64,000 bases of DNA from Ectobius pallidus (Eukaryota; Arthropoda; Insecta; Blattodea; Ectobiidae): NCBI GenBank assembly GCA_964059195.1, contig CAXKWD010000005.1, positions 92,579,882-92,643,881 of the forward strand, in the 5' to 3' direction. The translations under genes and the position numbers were made by a program. The first letter of the stretch is position 1. Every line of letters begins with the position of its first letter. Of the stretch, positions 11,700-24,572 are shown in pieces. A model generated the notes under the pieces. That model searched no databases. It saw only the letters and a program-made list of their open reading frames with translations, and was not told the DNA's origin.

Positions 11700-12650
11700 C
11701 CTTATATCTCTCAGGGGATTCCAAGGTTCCAAGGCTGTATCAAATTATTCATCAATCCTTTCATGTAGCCATTAGAAGCCACATTATTTGAGCAAAACGG
11801 AAAACTGTAATGAGCGTATTACTTCTTCGGAAGAAGACATTGAAAATGGAGAAAAGAAATCTAAAGGACACTAAGAACAAGAAATCCTGATTTATGTAAA
11901 ATACATCTCGCAATGATGTGCCAGCACCTGGAGTAATTCCTGCTAAAATAGCAGATGTAATAGCAGATATCCTTGTGTAAATTTCTAAAACCAAAAAATG
12001 ATTAATGATCTGTGTGTGGAATGTGTGAATAATAGTGTTATAAATAAAATTTCAGACATTGACTTAGAATCTGATGCGTAAAAATGTAAAACTTTCTCAG
12101 TAAAGGCTGGACAATATGTCTTCTATGCAATAACAGTGTTAGCGTTTTTTTAACTGCTCGTACTTATTATTCAAATATGAAATTTGACACAATGTTGGTT
12201 TACAGTGGTAAACATGTAGGCCTACTTTATAGTTAATAAATACATTATTACGTGTTTTATTTGGTCTTCGTAGGAATTCTACACTTCTGAAACTTTGTGT
12301 ACTGTTTTCCCAACATTGCATTTTACCACTATCGGTAATGCTTGTGTTGCACCCAGGTACTAAATTGTAATTCTCAAACCCTTGGAAGAGAAACAATTTT
12401 GGAATTTGGTGATATATTCTGTTTCCCCCCCCCCCCCCCCCCCCCCCAGGTAAGATATTATATGAAAGAGAGCCATGGTTCTGTTCCCTTTAATAAATTT
12501 TATATATGGTAACATGTACAAAAAATATCATGCAATTCTGTTCAGTATTAATAGTTTGTAGTTTGCAGGAAAAGAGTGCTCTGAACATATAACATTAATT
12601 TACACAGGTGACTGACAGCTACATGCATCATATTGTGTTTAAATTCATAG
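11700..12650. other. Intron 2, low-complexity stretch
   Basis: Contains a run of 23 cytosines (12425-12447) and a TAGGCCTA octamer (12217-12224). A short open frame at 11761-11994 (-) has no recognised similarity. No element boundaries were seen. Confidence 0.5.
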
Positions 12651-12654
12651 AAAT

Positions 12655-12900
12655 TTGGCCCGAGTGGTGCAGTCAGTGTTATGCATGCTTTCTGTGCCCT
12701 TGGTAGTGGGTTTGATCACGGTTCATTTCAGTGGCATTTGTGTGTGTGCATAAATGGGACTGACCTCTGGGATTCTTTAGCATTCTGCATGCTGTGCTTT
12801 TTACATGAAAAATGGCCATATTTGAGGGGTAATGTTCTTTTCAACCTGTAGAATTCATCTATAAACTCAATTTGTTCTTAAAAATTAGCAAAGTGAAAGA
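12655..12900 (+). repeat. Probable tRNA-derived SINE
   Basis: Begins ggcccgagtggtgcagtcag and continues to gtgggtttgatcacggttc, which resemble a Pol III A box and B box at normal spacing. A unique body follows. No target duplication could be fixed, so the borders are approximate. Confidence 0.5.
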
Positions 12901-13494
12901 AAAATCGTGATGAAGTGAGCACTTATATAATCTAAAAATGGCATAATATGTATTGTTTACGGCAGGTAGTTATGACTGGGGGAATATTGTGCAGAATTGA
13001 TCTTATCATGAAACAGTATAGGCAATCTGACGATGTTGACGGTGGTTATGGTGTTACCACTAGAGCTACTGAACTGAACTAACCTTAGCTAACCTTGCCT
13101 AAACTGTCACAAACCTAGATTATGCCAGAAACCTAGATTATAACACAAACTTAGATTATGTCGCAAACCTTGGCTCTACCTGTCAATAGCCTTGTGCTTG
13201 TTCATTCCACATGTTTCATTGGCAGTATTGTATGATGCAATCAAAATAAGTTGAATGTCTGCCAGCCATTCAGAGTCTTGGGAAATAATCTACGAACCTC
13301 ATAACCTGCACTGCAACATCTGGTGAATTTTGTGCAGAGTGCTAAAGAAGACCCCACAGGCCCATGTCTATAAAGATTTACAGACATGTAAAAAAAAAAA
13401 AAACCTTCTAAGGGACAACATTTCAGCACACTGCTGTAGGTCATAGGCCTAAGTAGTAGTAGTAGTACGTACCCCATTATTAAGTTACCATAAA

Positions 13495-14589
13495 CAGAGG
13501 TGCCAACTATTATGGATTGTCCGTAATAATTACGGTTTTCCACTCATTAGTACGACATTATGGTCAAAGGGAAAATTAGTAAGGAAAACTAAAATTATAG
13601 CAAAAAAAAGGAAATTGTGAAACCAAAATGTCAACACTTTTCTATGTTCATCATCTAAGCGAACAAAATCATCACTTCCGTCGTGTTTTTGGGAGTGGAC
13701 TTATGATAACAGCAGAGACTCTGGTAGCAAAAGTTACAACTTTTTAGTCAGCTGGTAGTTTCTGGGTTATCGTAGTTTTTGTGTTATCGTTGGTTTTCTT
13801 CTTCTATATATGACTTTCTCCTTTATGTATATGAACTTTGCTTTATCATTGTCTGGTATCAAATTTCCATTTCCATTAATTGTCATATTTTTGATGGTCC
13901 AACTCACAGTGCCTGTGATTTCGATCATTGTAATTTCAGTTGATTTGTTTGGGATTTTATAAAATGAAGCATGTTGGTTCTCAAATTGCAACTGCTAGCA
14001 AAAGCACAGCATTGATATAAAAATACGGAGAATGTTACACAAAGGAGTGGCCATGTTTAGTTAATAAGTGAAAGATCCATATCGGTCCCAAATTTCCACT
14101 GATACAAATCCAATAAAAAGAAGTGTTTAAAAATATATTTCAAGTCAGTGGATAAAAGTTAAAATCACTACACAACGTTTCAACTCTCCCCTGGAGTCTT
14201 CCTCAGGTGACTTGAAGATTGAGTTTCGTCATGGTAACCATCAATAAAAACACTGTTTCTCAAATGTCACCTGAGGAAGACTCCAGGGGAGAGTTGAAAC
14301 GTTGTGTAGTGATTTTAACTTTTATCCACTGACTTGAAATATATTTTTAAACACTTCTTTTTATTAGTTACTAAGTGTTAGTGAAAACCACATGTTCTGC
14401 TGTGTGTGCTCATGTGATTTTCCTGAAGCTCATGATGGTTGAGATGATTGTACAAGATGCATTGATTCGAAGAAACATAAAACATGCATTACTAATATAT
14501 GTGGGATCTGAAATTTTGGAAAAGCTGGATGGGGAGGGTGGTTCACACTTTAGGTTACTGATAACCCACCTGAAAGGTTGGCATCTCTG
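13495..14589. mobile_element. Probable hAT-like element hosting a foldback
   Basis: Ends cagaggtgccaac and gttggcatctctg are inverted and fit YARNG. The flanks accataaa and cataaagc share only cataaa, so the duplication is imperfect or the ends are off by a base. The foldback at 14112-14365 lies inside. A minus frame at 13767-13991 is unassigned. Confidence 0.55.
14112..14365. repeat. Foldback: 100-bp arms, Penelope-like tail type
   Basis: Arms 14112-14211 and 14266-14365 are close to perfect inverted repeats separated by 54 bp. Each outward arm contains gtcacctgaggaagactcca, then a gttgaaacgttgtgtagtga block. The architecture equals the 6899-7646 structure, which does carry Penelope coding sequence, so a Penelope-type origin is inferred. 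Confidence 0.7.
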
Positions 14590-14722
14590 CATAAAGCTAA
14601 ACCAATTCAAATATAACTTTAAAAATATTGCATAAATAATTTTTTTACCAAAATGAACTTAACGAGTTGCTGCATGCATATTTTAAAAATTATTTAGAAA
14701 TTAATTTTTAGATGGTGATAAG

Positions 14723-15456
14723 CAGGGCCTGGATTCTGGTGACCTAAAATTGTTTGAAAATGACCTATAAAATGACCCTAAATTTTAAAGAAACTGACTT
14801 AATAATTATAAAAAATGACCTAAAAACTGATATTTTATTTGTAAAACATTATTATTGTACACAATAAGTTATGGACTAGTTTGTACATAATTGTAAAAAC
14901 TGTAAATAACTGTAATGTTGTGAATGTTCTTTCCTCACTGGCACTGAGGCACTGGCGAGTCAAAATTCGGCATTTCCTTCTGTGGTCTGCCGGATTATAT
15001 TGTTATTTATTGAGGGTAAACAGTAGTTTGCACTCTCAAATTTAAGCAGTTGGCAGACTCTGGTGCCAAGTCAATCTGATAACAATAGTACTGTGATATA
15101 CAACATTTTGGCGTTTCTTTGATTTTCATTTCCGACTGAGACATGACAACACTTAACGCTGAATTTTTCCTTCTTGCATTACACAAACACTTCAAAGACA
15201 GCATCGCTAGCGATGAAAAAAGTAAATACACTCATGTAAATACATTCAAATGACTAAATAAGGAAGAAAATGACAAAATAATGACCTAAAATTGAAATAA
15301 ATGCCCTAAAAATATAAATTTGCATAAAATGACAAAAAATGACTAATAAAAATGTATTTCTGTAATCTAGAGGCCATGATTAGGATTTATCTACAAGTTG
15401 GCAATATCTATGCAGCATCAATAAAAAGATGACATGTCATTAGAATCCAGGCCCTG
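14723..15456. mobile_element. Non-autonomous hAT element, family copy 1 (734 bp)
   Basis: Perfect 15-bp ends cagggcctggattct / agaatccaggccctg, flanked by gtgataag at 14715-14722 and 15457-15464. YARNG fits (CAGGG). The AT-rich interior has repeated aaatgacctaaaa-type words, and a second copy begins at 63667. No intact transposase. Confidence 0.93.
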
Positions 15457-15516
15457 GTGATAAGATATACCTACCTCCTTAAGAATACTAAATAATTAAG
15501 GATCCTTCTTTTGCAG

Positions 15517-15657
15517 TTTGCTTCAAGGTATTTGACAGTGACAGGGATGGAGTTCTTTCAGAAGAAGAATTGGAACACATGATTGATGTGTTATTGTTTG
15601 TTCGTCATGAAAACAAATCTCCAGAAGAGCTCGCAGGGGATCCATATGGCCAGTGTG
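15517..15657 (+). CDS. USP32: USP32 exon 3: second EF-hand
   Basis: Acceptor tcttttgcag, donor gtgagt. The product reads FCFKVFDSDRDGVLSEEELE, a second canonical EF-hand loop (D-S-D-R-D-G-V-L-S-E-E-E). LFVRHENKSPEELAGDPYGQC follows with lower conservation. It ends in phase 1, and exon 4 completes an Asp. The exon sits 53 bases after the right TSD of the hAT element at 14723-15456 and 114 bases before a TA-flanked MITE, so transposons border it closely on both sides without breaking it. Confidence 0.95.
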
Positions 15658-15773
15658 GTGAGTGAATAATGCTGTTGAAGGTATTAGTTGATATTAAACT
15701 ATCTAATATTGCTTATAATTTATTTTTGATTGAAATAAGTCATAATGACTTCCATTATATGATAAAATATACA

Positions 15774-16450
15774 GAGCATTTCATACCTTTAGCCCCGAGA
15801 CAATGCACCAAAGTGGTGCCCGTACCCTTGGTTATGGGGTGATAATTCAGACTGGTTTGCCCATGTTATTATGTTAAAATATGTTTCCAAGTTGCAGTAG
15901 CGAATGGCACCACATAAATATACATTACAGCAAAGGATCTTTCAGTAAAGATGTATTAATAAAAAAGTGATCATGGTAAAGTGCGTAGAAAATTCATAAG
16001 ATAATACCCCGGTGATCCTGGAAAGAAGCATTGTATGTAAACTTGTAAATAATTTTAAGGAAATAGGATGTATGTTGAATAAATAACCAATGAAACTTCC
16101 ACATGTGCCTTACTGAGAAAACAGGTGAAATAGGACAGAGATTAAAATGCTATCTCATTCGAATTAGGCAGTATTAAAGGAAGATAAATTCATGCATGTA
16201 GGTCTAAATGCAGATTTTCTAAGAAGGTGCCAGGATTGGGTAATGGAGGGACAACATTTCTAGTACCTCTTATAATCAAATTAAACACAATAATATACAA
16301 TTTTCTTGGGTAATATTGGTATTTCCGAGATTAAAAGTCCCACGCCTTCCCACTACCAACTACACATGCATCGATATATCCACTATCGCTGAGTGACCAT
16401 GCCATGCAACATAACTCCGGCGCTCGGGGCTAACAACTTAAAATGCTCTG
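15774..16450. mobile_element. TA-flanked MITE (677 bp)
   Basis: Ends cagagcatttcatacctttagccccgag and its counterpart ctcggggctaacaacttaaaatgctctg are inverted and flanked by TA (15772-15773, 16451-16452). Tc1/mariner-superfamily type by TSD. No transposase frame. It occupies most of intron 3. Confidence 0.85.
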
Positions 16451-16649
16451 TAGATATTCTGCTTTGTCATTGTTATCTTGTGCTCTGTCACTGTCAGTTG
16501 TGGCAGATCTCAGGTTGGTACTGAAAACCAACATAAGAGCATAGTAAGAGGTTTATGTCTTAATTTAGAGTCAGTGAGAATGGATACAAGTGGCCTTAAC
16601 TTTGTTTTCACAATTAAAACCCACTAAAAATTGTTCCTTTCTGTTAAAG

Positions 16650-16774
16650 ATATGAAAACAATCTTGGCAGATATCAGGAAGCATGCCAGTGGTGAAGGAT
16701 TGACAGCTGAAGAATACCTCATATGGACCATAAATAACCCACTACCAATGGATTTCCTCAATCTTCTCTTTCAA
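16650..16774 (+). CDS. USP32: USP32 exon 4: end of EF-hand region
   Basis: Acceptor ctgttaaag, donor gtatgt. The product reads DMKTILADIRKHA, LTAEEYLIWTINNPL and FLNLLFQ. The LTxEEYxIW pattern and FLNLLFQ match the part of USP32 just before the DUSP domain. It ends on a complete codon (phase 0), and the following exon, 9.4 kb away, begins with VCHIVLGL. Intron 4 is the longest complete intron and contains the non-LTR element at 20986-25749. Confidence 0.94.
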
Positions 16775-17096
16775 GTATGTATGAATGTTCCTAAGTGTGT
16801 GGTGATAATAACTAGGTAAGGCATCACAGAAAAAACTTTTTATTGCTGTCTACATTATGTTTGCATTAGAATTTATCCCTTGACCACCCCTCACGCTCCA
16901 GAATACTCAAGATTTAAACTCTTGGTGATGGACTAAACGCTCCTTAAATACACACGTTGAAGGAGATCACTAGGCTATGACCAGACCTCAGAATGAGTCA
17001 TAGACAAACAGACTATGTTCTAGAAATTTTTAGGGAAGTTTTTAGTATGAAACAATAATATTGAATTGAGTTATATTAACTAGGACCAAGGAACAT

Positions 17097-17366
17097 TTTA
17101 GATACATTAAATATGCTCATATAGAAAAATCGGCAATAGCAGCCCATGTTTGGAATACAGGACATCAAATAGATTCAAAACCAGCATTGAAAACATTTAT
17201 TCATATACATAACCAACTTACAGTATGGGAAAAAATCTACATACACAAGAATAAGAACCTAATGAACTTTGATATTCCTGCGGAAGACAACCTTATCATG
17301 AAGTTCATTAGATGTCCACCAGAGGATGCTGATGCGAACCAACAGACAGATGGAGTAAACTGTTGA
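17097..17366 (+). mobile_element. Penelope-like element 3' coding fragment
   Basis: Open + frame: RYIKYAHIEKSAIAAHVWNT, GHQIDSKPALKTFIHIHNQL, TVWEKIYIHKNKNLMNFDIP, ending in a stop at 17364-17366. The KSAIAxHxWNTGHxI motif is typical of the GIY-YIG endonuclease tail of Penelope-like elements. Upstream parts are missing or decayed. Confidence 0.82.
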
Positions 17367-18073
17367 AAATGATGAGGAGGCTCATCGAAACCTGGGTTCA
17401 GGTTAGTAATGAAAATAAGGGAAGTAGTGTATATAACTCTTCTCAATATTATTGTTTCAGATTGTGTTCTGCTTAGGCAACAAACATTCCAGACTGTTTT
17501 CCTTACTGCGCAAATAATAAATACAGTCTTTGTCCATGCAGATGCAAGTACAAAATCCCTCCTCAGAAGTTATTTTTGTTTGAGTGAACTTGTGTATTGT
17601 AAACAGTTTCATTCTGTATGATCTAAATAACCGGCCAGCCCTTATTAGCACATGGATTGTGACAGCTGACACTCAGACTGACCTTCCGACTTAGTACAGC
17701 TGATCAGGAGTTTCAGGTGTCTCAAACGTACAAGCAGGAAAAGAAGCTACTTCATTGGTACTCATTCCCTAAACTTTTTACAGTCTTTACAGTCTTGTGA
17801 AAATACCAGGTCATGCTAAATGAAACCTGCTTCTGGAAGGGGAAAACAAACTAATGGTACTTTCAAATGTAAGCATTACGATCTACCACTCTGCAGGATG
17901 GGATGCTTTTTGGAATACCACCAAATACAAAATTATAGTGAGTACAGATCAAAATTTTTGGATATCTCAGAATGAAAGTTCGAAAGAAATTAAATTTTAT
18001 CTTTTTTTGTTTTATTAATATTGTAATATTCTTGAAGAGATGCATTTAGGCAGATCTGTCTTCAAAATTTAAA
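17367..18073. other. Intron 4, unassigned stretch
   Basis: No recognised coding or mobile-element ends. Short antisense and sense frames around 17409-17672 are unassigned. Confidence 0.45.
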
Positions 18074-18075
18074 TA

Positions 18076-19174
18076 CAGCCAACTCTCGATTATCTGAGGG
18101 CAGTTTAACCGATTTGCAGCTTAACTATGGCTCATTTTAATAATACTTTTTCCCCTCTACAATATTCTTCATGATATATTCTTGCACACTTGCGAACTGA
18201 GATCATATTCTAGAATGTTTATGCGTAAGTTTGCTTTTGAAAGAATACAACAGAGATGCAACTTGGTTGCACTGTGACCAAACTGGAGAGTGGAGAGGGG
18301 AGAGTGCAGATTTGCGGGGTTGGACACTCCGGGTAGAGAGAAGATAATCTGTGAGTTGCCCTGCATAAAGTGTTGACTTTTCAGCCCTGCTTTGTCAACT
18401 TACTGGCTACCTGTTATGTGTTTATCTTAATACTCTCCTGCGTAGGCTGCCAGAAGGAACTGGTTTTATTGCCTCACTACAGTTATCACCCATGATCACC
18501 ATGAGGGTTTGCAGGGAGTTGTGTTGTTACGATGTATGTTTGCTTTGCTGTTTATAACATATTTACTTCAGTATGTGCAATATTATTCTACTCAAGATTT
18601 ATAAATAGTATTAATAAATAAATAACTTCTGCACATAGTTGATCCCTAATGTAGAGAATTGAACTGTGACGCATGTGAATCAAGCTTCGAGATGCTCAGC
18701 TGTGGCATCGTGTGGTCACTTGGGGGTGGGGGTGAAGCAGCAGATAGTGAGAGTGATTTATTTAGAAGGTGAAGAAGGCAGAACTCTCATTGACAAATTA
18801 GTGTTATGTAGATTTCATTCTGACAGAGACTATTGCATTCTTTTTTAACAGGAGCACTTTATGGTTGCTGAAGCGGTGGTGATTCATTCTCAGAACTTGC
18901 CTTACAGTTTTGTTGTGCAGACTGTCCACTCTAGTTTACTGCAGCGAAGCTGAAGAATGCATGATTATATAATTATTTTTAAAGTGCATTTAATTATTGT
19001 TACTTATTTGATTTATATTAATTTATTCATTAAAATAACATAAGTAGGCTATACATTAAAGCTTACAGAATTAATTTGAAACATGTTTTGTCTTGTTTTT
19101 TAGTGTTTTATTTTAACCATGATTTTGTGTTAAGCCTTTGGCCCCCATTAACCCAGATAATTGAGAGTTGGCTG
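18076..19174. mobile_element. pogo/Tigger-like MITE (1099 bp)
   Basis: Inverted ends cagccaactctcgattatct and agataattgagagttggctg (one mismatch in ~20) are flanked by TA (18074-18075, 19175-19176). The cag...attatctg end style is that of pogo-like elements. The interior holds no recognisable transposase. Confidence 0.88.
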
Positions 19175-19176
19175 TA

Positions 19177-20985
19177 CTCTATTTAAAAAACACGGTTATT
19201 ACAGTCGTGCAGGGGAATTTAAATTGTAAGCAGCAAAAGGTTCAACCAGAAAAATAATGTTGGGCTAGAAATGCGATATCTTTGTTAGTATGAAAACAAA
19301 TAATAATTTCTGTAAATGTTTAAAAATATTAATTTCGTGTTATTTCCACATACTCTATGAATAGGAAAGTAAAATGGATCCAGGTGAATTAAAATTTTTA
19401 GGGTGCTATCTTTATACAGTGGAACCTTTTTAACATTTTTTCTATGAACTGGAAAAGTGAACATCATAAAGGAGAAAATATGCTACTGATTTTTTCCCTT
19501 GGGATTTTTTCCACGGTGTTGTGGCCTTCTCCAACCAAACATTACATAATAATACGCTAAAATAGGGAAGTCATTGCATAAACCAGCTGGTTCAAGTAAT
19601 AGCTATGAGCATAGCCTTGGTGCCACCTATATTCTTTTGTTATAGCACAAATATCTGTCTACCTCCTGATGCTGACTTCTTACATTTCACATAGTGTTGC
19701 TTCATTAGAGAGACAAGATTTGTCAGTGTTATTTTTTCTTAAATTTCAGTGTTTAAAGATAAGAAAATTAGTGTTATCGTCAGGGTTCGATTCAAACATT
19801 TTCACGAGAGGGGAAATTAAATGTGGGTGCAATGTACTATATTTCTGAGCAGTACAATCATATAACCTCTCAGGTACTGGTTGCTGAAAGTCCAGGTTGA
19901 TTTGTTTTCCATTTCTTGAATCTCACTTTGTCTATACATCCCCCAATTAGGCTAACACACCTAAATCACAATTTCAACTAAGGATATATATTTCGCTGCC
20001 ACTACTGGAGCATTTACCTGTTTAGTAGAAGACAATGGCCCTATTGCCTGATATTTCAGACTGTTACTTGACACTTTTTATTAAAAATTTGTCCATGTTA
20101 TTAACCAACTTCAAGAACATCCACTCTTAGACATACTCAATAGACTATCACGGAACACCAATCACTACAACACTCATTGTCATAGCAAACATTCTTTAAC
20201 CAGTAATATAAACCTTATTTCCATTGTCACACTTCTGTTACACCATGCATGTCATATGCTTGTTAGACAAATTTTGTTGCTATGAATTGTGCTGGCGATA
20301 CCGTTACATTAAAAAAAATGGCATTATGAAGAAACATAAGTGCATATTTCCAGTAATCGCATTGGAATTTTAAACCAAAGTTTATTAAATATATAAAATA
20401 TATCTTTGGGAAGGAAGGAATTTTTATTTGACTAGCTGGGGAAATGTTTTTGATGAGTGGGGAAAATCCTCCCCCATCCTCGCCATAAATTCGAACCTGG
20501 TTGGTTATCGTTGTTATTAAATAGGGAAGAGAATAACATTGGTAATATGTATTTAATAAGCCTATTAACCAGAATATACTTAAATAATACTTACATACAA
20601 ATTGAGTAAATTCACTACAATACAACAGTTTTTGCTTCTTTAAAAAGAACATTTTCTTTTTCTGGTAAGATTAGTTGTCTATTTGGCACATTCGACTTCA
20701 TGTTTTTCACTGCCCAGGTGTTTTGTGCATGTGATCCACATGGCAGTTACAAAAACTGCATATTAATGTGTTAGTGTCAGTTATTTAAAACTCATTGCTT
20801 TTAAATTCCAGCAGATGAGTTTTCACATTTGCACTAGGCTTTGCCATTGTAACTTGACAAAAAGGCAGACCCTAAGTTTCGCTAGTCTTGCTACAGCATC
20901 AGAATCAGAAAAGAAGCTGTGGAGGGTTAAATATATTTGGAGAGTGACATTTCACATAAGTGTATAGACCTGCCATAAGGCAGAT
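19177..20985. other. Intron 4, unassigned stretch before non-LTR element
   Basis: AT-rich. A single pogo-like end (cagtggaacctttttaac, 19420) has no clear partner. The minus frame 20263-20652 matches nothing I know. The 5' border of the following retrotransposon could lie a little before 20986. Confidence 0.45.
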
Positions 20986-23414
20986 ATGCCTGACCACCTT
21001 ATGTGGCACAGTGGCCTCAACCCTAATAAAAGCTCAGTAAACCTTGACAGGCAAAAAATTTCAATTCTACATCAAAATATCCAGTACTTATCAAACAAAT
21101 TAGAGTCCTTAAATCATTTTCTAGATATAGTACAACCTCAAATATTGATTCTTACAGAGCATGGGCTAAACTCTGCTCAACTTGATCTTTATAGAATAGC
21201 GAACTTAACTCTATTGTCTAGCTACTGCAGAACAACATGCAAAGGAGGTGGCGTAGCAATATATGTCAATAATACAATACAGGCAAAAGTAATAGATAAC
21301 AGACAAAATAACAGATAGTGCAGACAAAATTTTAGAAATTAGTGCCGTAAATATTTCCATTATAAATAGTGATATAACAGTCCTTGTAATATATCACTCC
21401 CCATCTGCATCAAACAAATACTTTATTATCGCTCTTGATCACACCCTAAGCAAATTTAATACTAGGGACAAAATTATATTGCTAGGTGACTTAAATATTA
21501 ATCAAGATTCAGGCAATCCTGATTATAAGTTACTATGTGACACCCTTAACACATATGACATCTATGACAAAATTCAATTTCCAACTAGGGTAACTGATAA
21601 TTCCTCAACAATTATAGATCATATTGTGACAAATTTGATAAACGATGATATTCACGTCAGTGTACTAAATAGCTACTTATCAGATCACTATGCTCAAATG
21701 ATTGAGGTATTCTATAAAAAAATGAACAACAGAGCTCCACTAATAAGTATGCACCAGCATCACAATATGAAATGTCATAACCTAGAAAAACTAAAAAACG
21801 CACTTTCCGGTGAATCCTGGGGGGAAACATACACTACAGAAGGTGTTGACAAAAAGTGGGATTGTTTTTACAAGATCTTTAATGGTTACTTTAATACCTC
21901 ATGTCCAATAACAATTTACTCAAAAAAACAAAACAAAAGAGTAAATAAAAAATTACGCTTATCTCTTGAAGGTACTAAAATAAGGAAGGAGATGAGAACT
22001 TCTTTCCAGTTACACAAATCTACAGGCCTACAACACTACAAGGACAAATACAAAAAACTAAAAAAATCTTTTCAAAATTATCTTGTTAATCTTCAAGCAG
22101 AAAATTATATGAAAAAACTAAGTGACCCTAAACAAATTTCAAGAAATGCTTGGAACATAGTAAATGAAAACAGAAAATCAAAACCCAAACATGAGAACAT
22201 ACAAATCAATACAGAAGGCGTGGTTGTAAACAATCCTTACAAAATAAGCAACTTATTCAACAATTATTTTCTAAATGTAGCATATTCAGGTCACTTGACT
22301 ACCACGATCACAGACACACAGCAACAGTTCAATCTTATACACAATCCTAACTCTATATATTTATACCCAACAACTCATAATGAAATCTATCATGTAATTA
22401 ACACATTAGGTAATAAGCAGTCTAGTGGTTGGGACGAAATAACTACATCATGTGTCAAAACTTGCAAAGATCAACTCGTGAAGCCGCTTGAACACCTCTT
22501 TAACTATTCATTAGAACAGGGTAAATTCCCCTCATGCCTTAAAATAAGTATTGTAAAGCCTATATTTAAAAAGGGAGACAAGTCAGAAATTTCTAATTAC
22601 AGGCCAATAACAATAATATCCACGTTAGCCAAAATATTCGAAAAAATAATACTGAACAGATTTGAAAAATTTTTAATACAAAATTCCATATTTAGTAAAT
22701 CTCAACATGGGTTCAGGAAAGAATATTCTACAATTACAGCAATAGCAGAATTTATGGGTGAAGTAACTAATAAATTAGCTGACAAAAACAAAATAGCGGG
22801 AATATTCTTGGACTTGTCAAAAGCGTTCGACTGTGTTAACCACAACAGTCAGAAATTGACAAACTATATCAATGTGGAATTAGGGGATTGGCTAATAAAT
22901 TCGTCTCTTCTTACTTAACAAAACGAATTCAAAGCACGGAAATATTATTTGAAAATGGAACATACAAACAAAAATATATATCTTCTGCTGGAACAGTAAC
23001 CTCTGGAGTTCCTCAAGGATCGGTTCTCGGCCCAATATTTTTCTGCCTTTACATAAATGACATTCCTAACACTTCCAACTTAAGAACTCTCTCGTACGCT
23101 GATGACACAACTCTAATATGCTGGGAAAAAACTATTGGAAGTCTTGCTGAGCGAATCACAACTGACTCAGACAAGCTTATAAACTACTTTAACTTGAACA
23201 ACCTTTCCTGTAATGCTAAAAAAACAAACATAGTCAAAATTTCTCCCTCATACGTAACAGAAGATAAACTTGAAACGCAAATAGGTTCGGAGTACATCTC
23301 TGAAAAAGATCAATGTCTATTTCTGGGCATTACAATAGATAGTCTTCTAAACTGGGCAAACCACATTGACAATATATGCTCTAAAGTCACCAAGGGCATC
23401 TACCTTTTAAGATA

Positions 23415-24159
23415 CGAGGGTTATCCAGAAAGTAAGGAACGTTTTGGAATTAAAAAAAAACCAAGTACAAGAAAAACATTTTATTATATACATGTGAAAG
23501 AGGGACTAAAATACTACTTTTCAACATAATCACCATACAAATTCAGGCACTTATCAAGCGGTGGACAAGCTTTGAAATTCCTGTGTCATAGAATTCTGCC
23601 GCCTGTGATCTCAGCCACTCAGTGACGCGTACCTGGAGCTCCTCATCGTCGTGAAGCTTCTGTGAAACAATTTCAAAAAATAAAGTCCATGAAACTTGTG
23701 GGAAACACAGAGAAAGCTCAGTTATTGTGAAACGGCGGTTTTCACGAATCTTTTCGTCAACTTGGGCGACCAGATCGTCAGTCACAATGCTCGGACGTTC
23801 ACTCTTCTCTTCATCATGAACGTTTGTTCGCCCATTTTTAAACTGAATACACCACTTCCTGACACACTCATTACATTGTTCCCGTACACTTCACACAGTT
23901 CCTGATGAATTTCTATTGGTTTTAAGTTTTTTGCCAACAAAAAACGAATCACATACCGCACCTCACAACTGGCGGGATTTTGGATTGCAGCACACATTTC
24001 AAATTTGAATAATAAAAAAAGGGGCAGCGCAGAGATGTTCCCGTTGGCACAGCTGGACGCTGACTGAGGTGCCGAGTACGAGCACACCATTGTATACGCT
24101 ATTGGCGCGCGCCTGGCGGCATCAGGTGGAAACATTCCTTACTTTCTGGATAACCCTCG
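23415..24159 (-). mobile_element. Mariner-like element inside the non-LTR element (745 bp)
   Basis: Inverted ends cgagggttatccagaaagta / tactttctggataaccctcg, TA on both sides (23413-23414, 24160-24161). Minus-strand coding includes CEVRYVIRFLLAKNLKPIEI, HQELCEVYGNNVMS, then DDLVAQVDEKIRENRRFTIT and a C-terminal LHDDEELQVRVTEWL...YDTGISKLVHRL. The catalytic middle is deleted. Retrotransposon coding sequence continues across the site, proving it inserted later. Confidence 0.94.
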
Positions 24160-24572
24160 TATTTCTCTAGATTCAACAATGACCATTTAATGAACATAAT
24201 CTACTATGGTACAATATTTTCTCACATATCATATGGTGTAGAGATTTGGGGATCTGCTGCTAATGTATATATCAACAGAATTCTTCTCTTGCAAAAGAAG
24301 AGTCTAAGAATAATGTTTAAACTAAAATCTAGTCAACCGTGTAGAGAACTCTTCAAAGCTAGTGGCAAGTTTACTATAGTGTCACTCTACATTTACAAAG
24401 TATTATTACTAATAAAAAAACAAGACCTAGTAATTAAATCTGACCTTCACTATCACAACACCTGGAACAAAGGTGATATCTATCAACTGGGATAACTAAG
24501 AAATTTAAAGAAAAGGATCCCAGAGTAATGGGAGTTAAAATGTACAATATACTGCCTTCAGAATAAAAAAAA

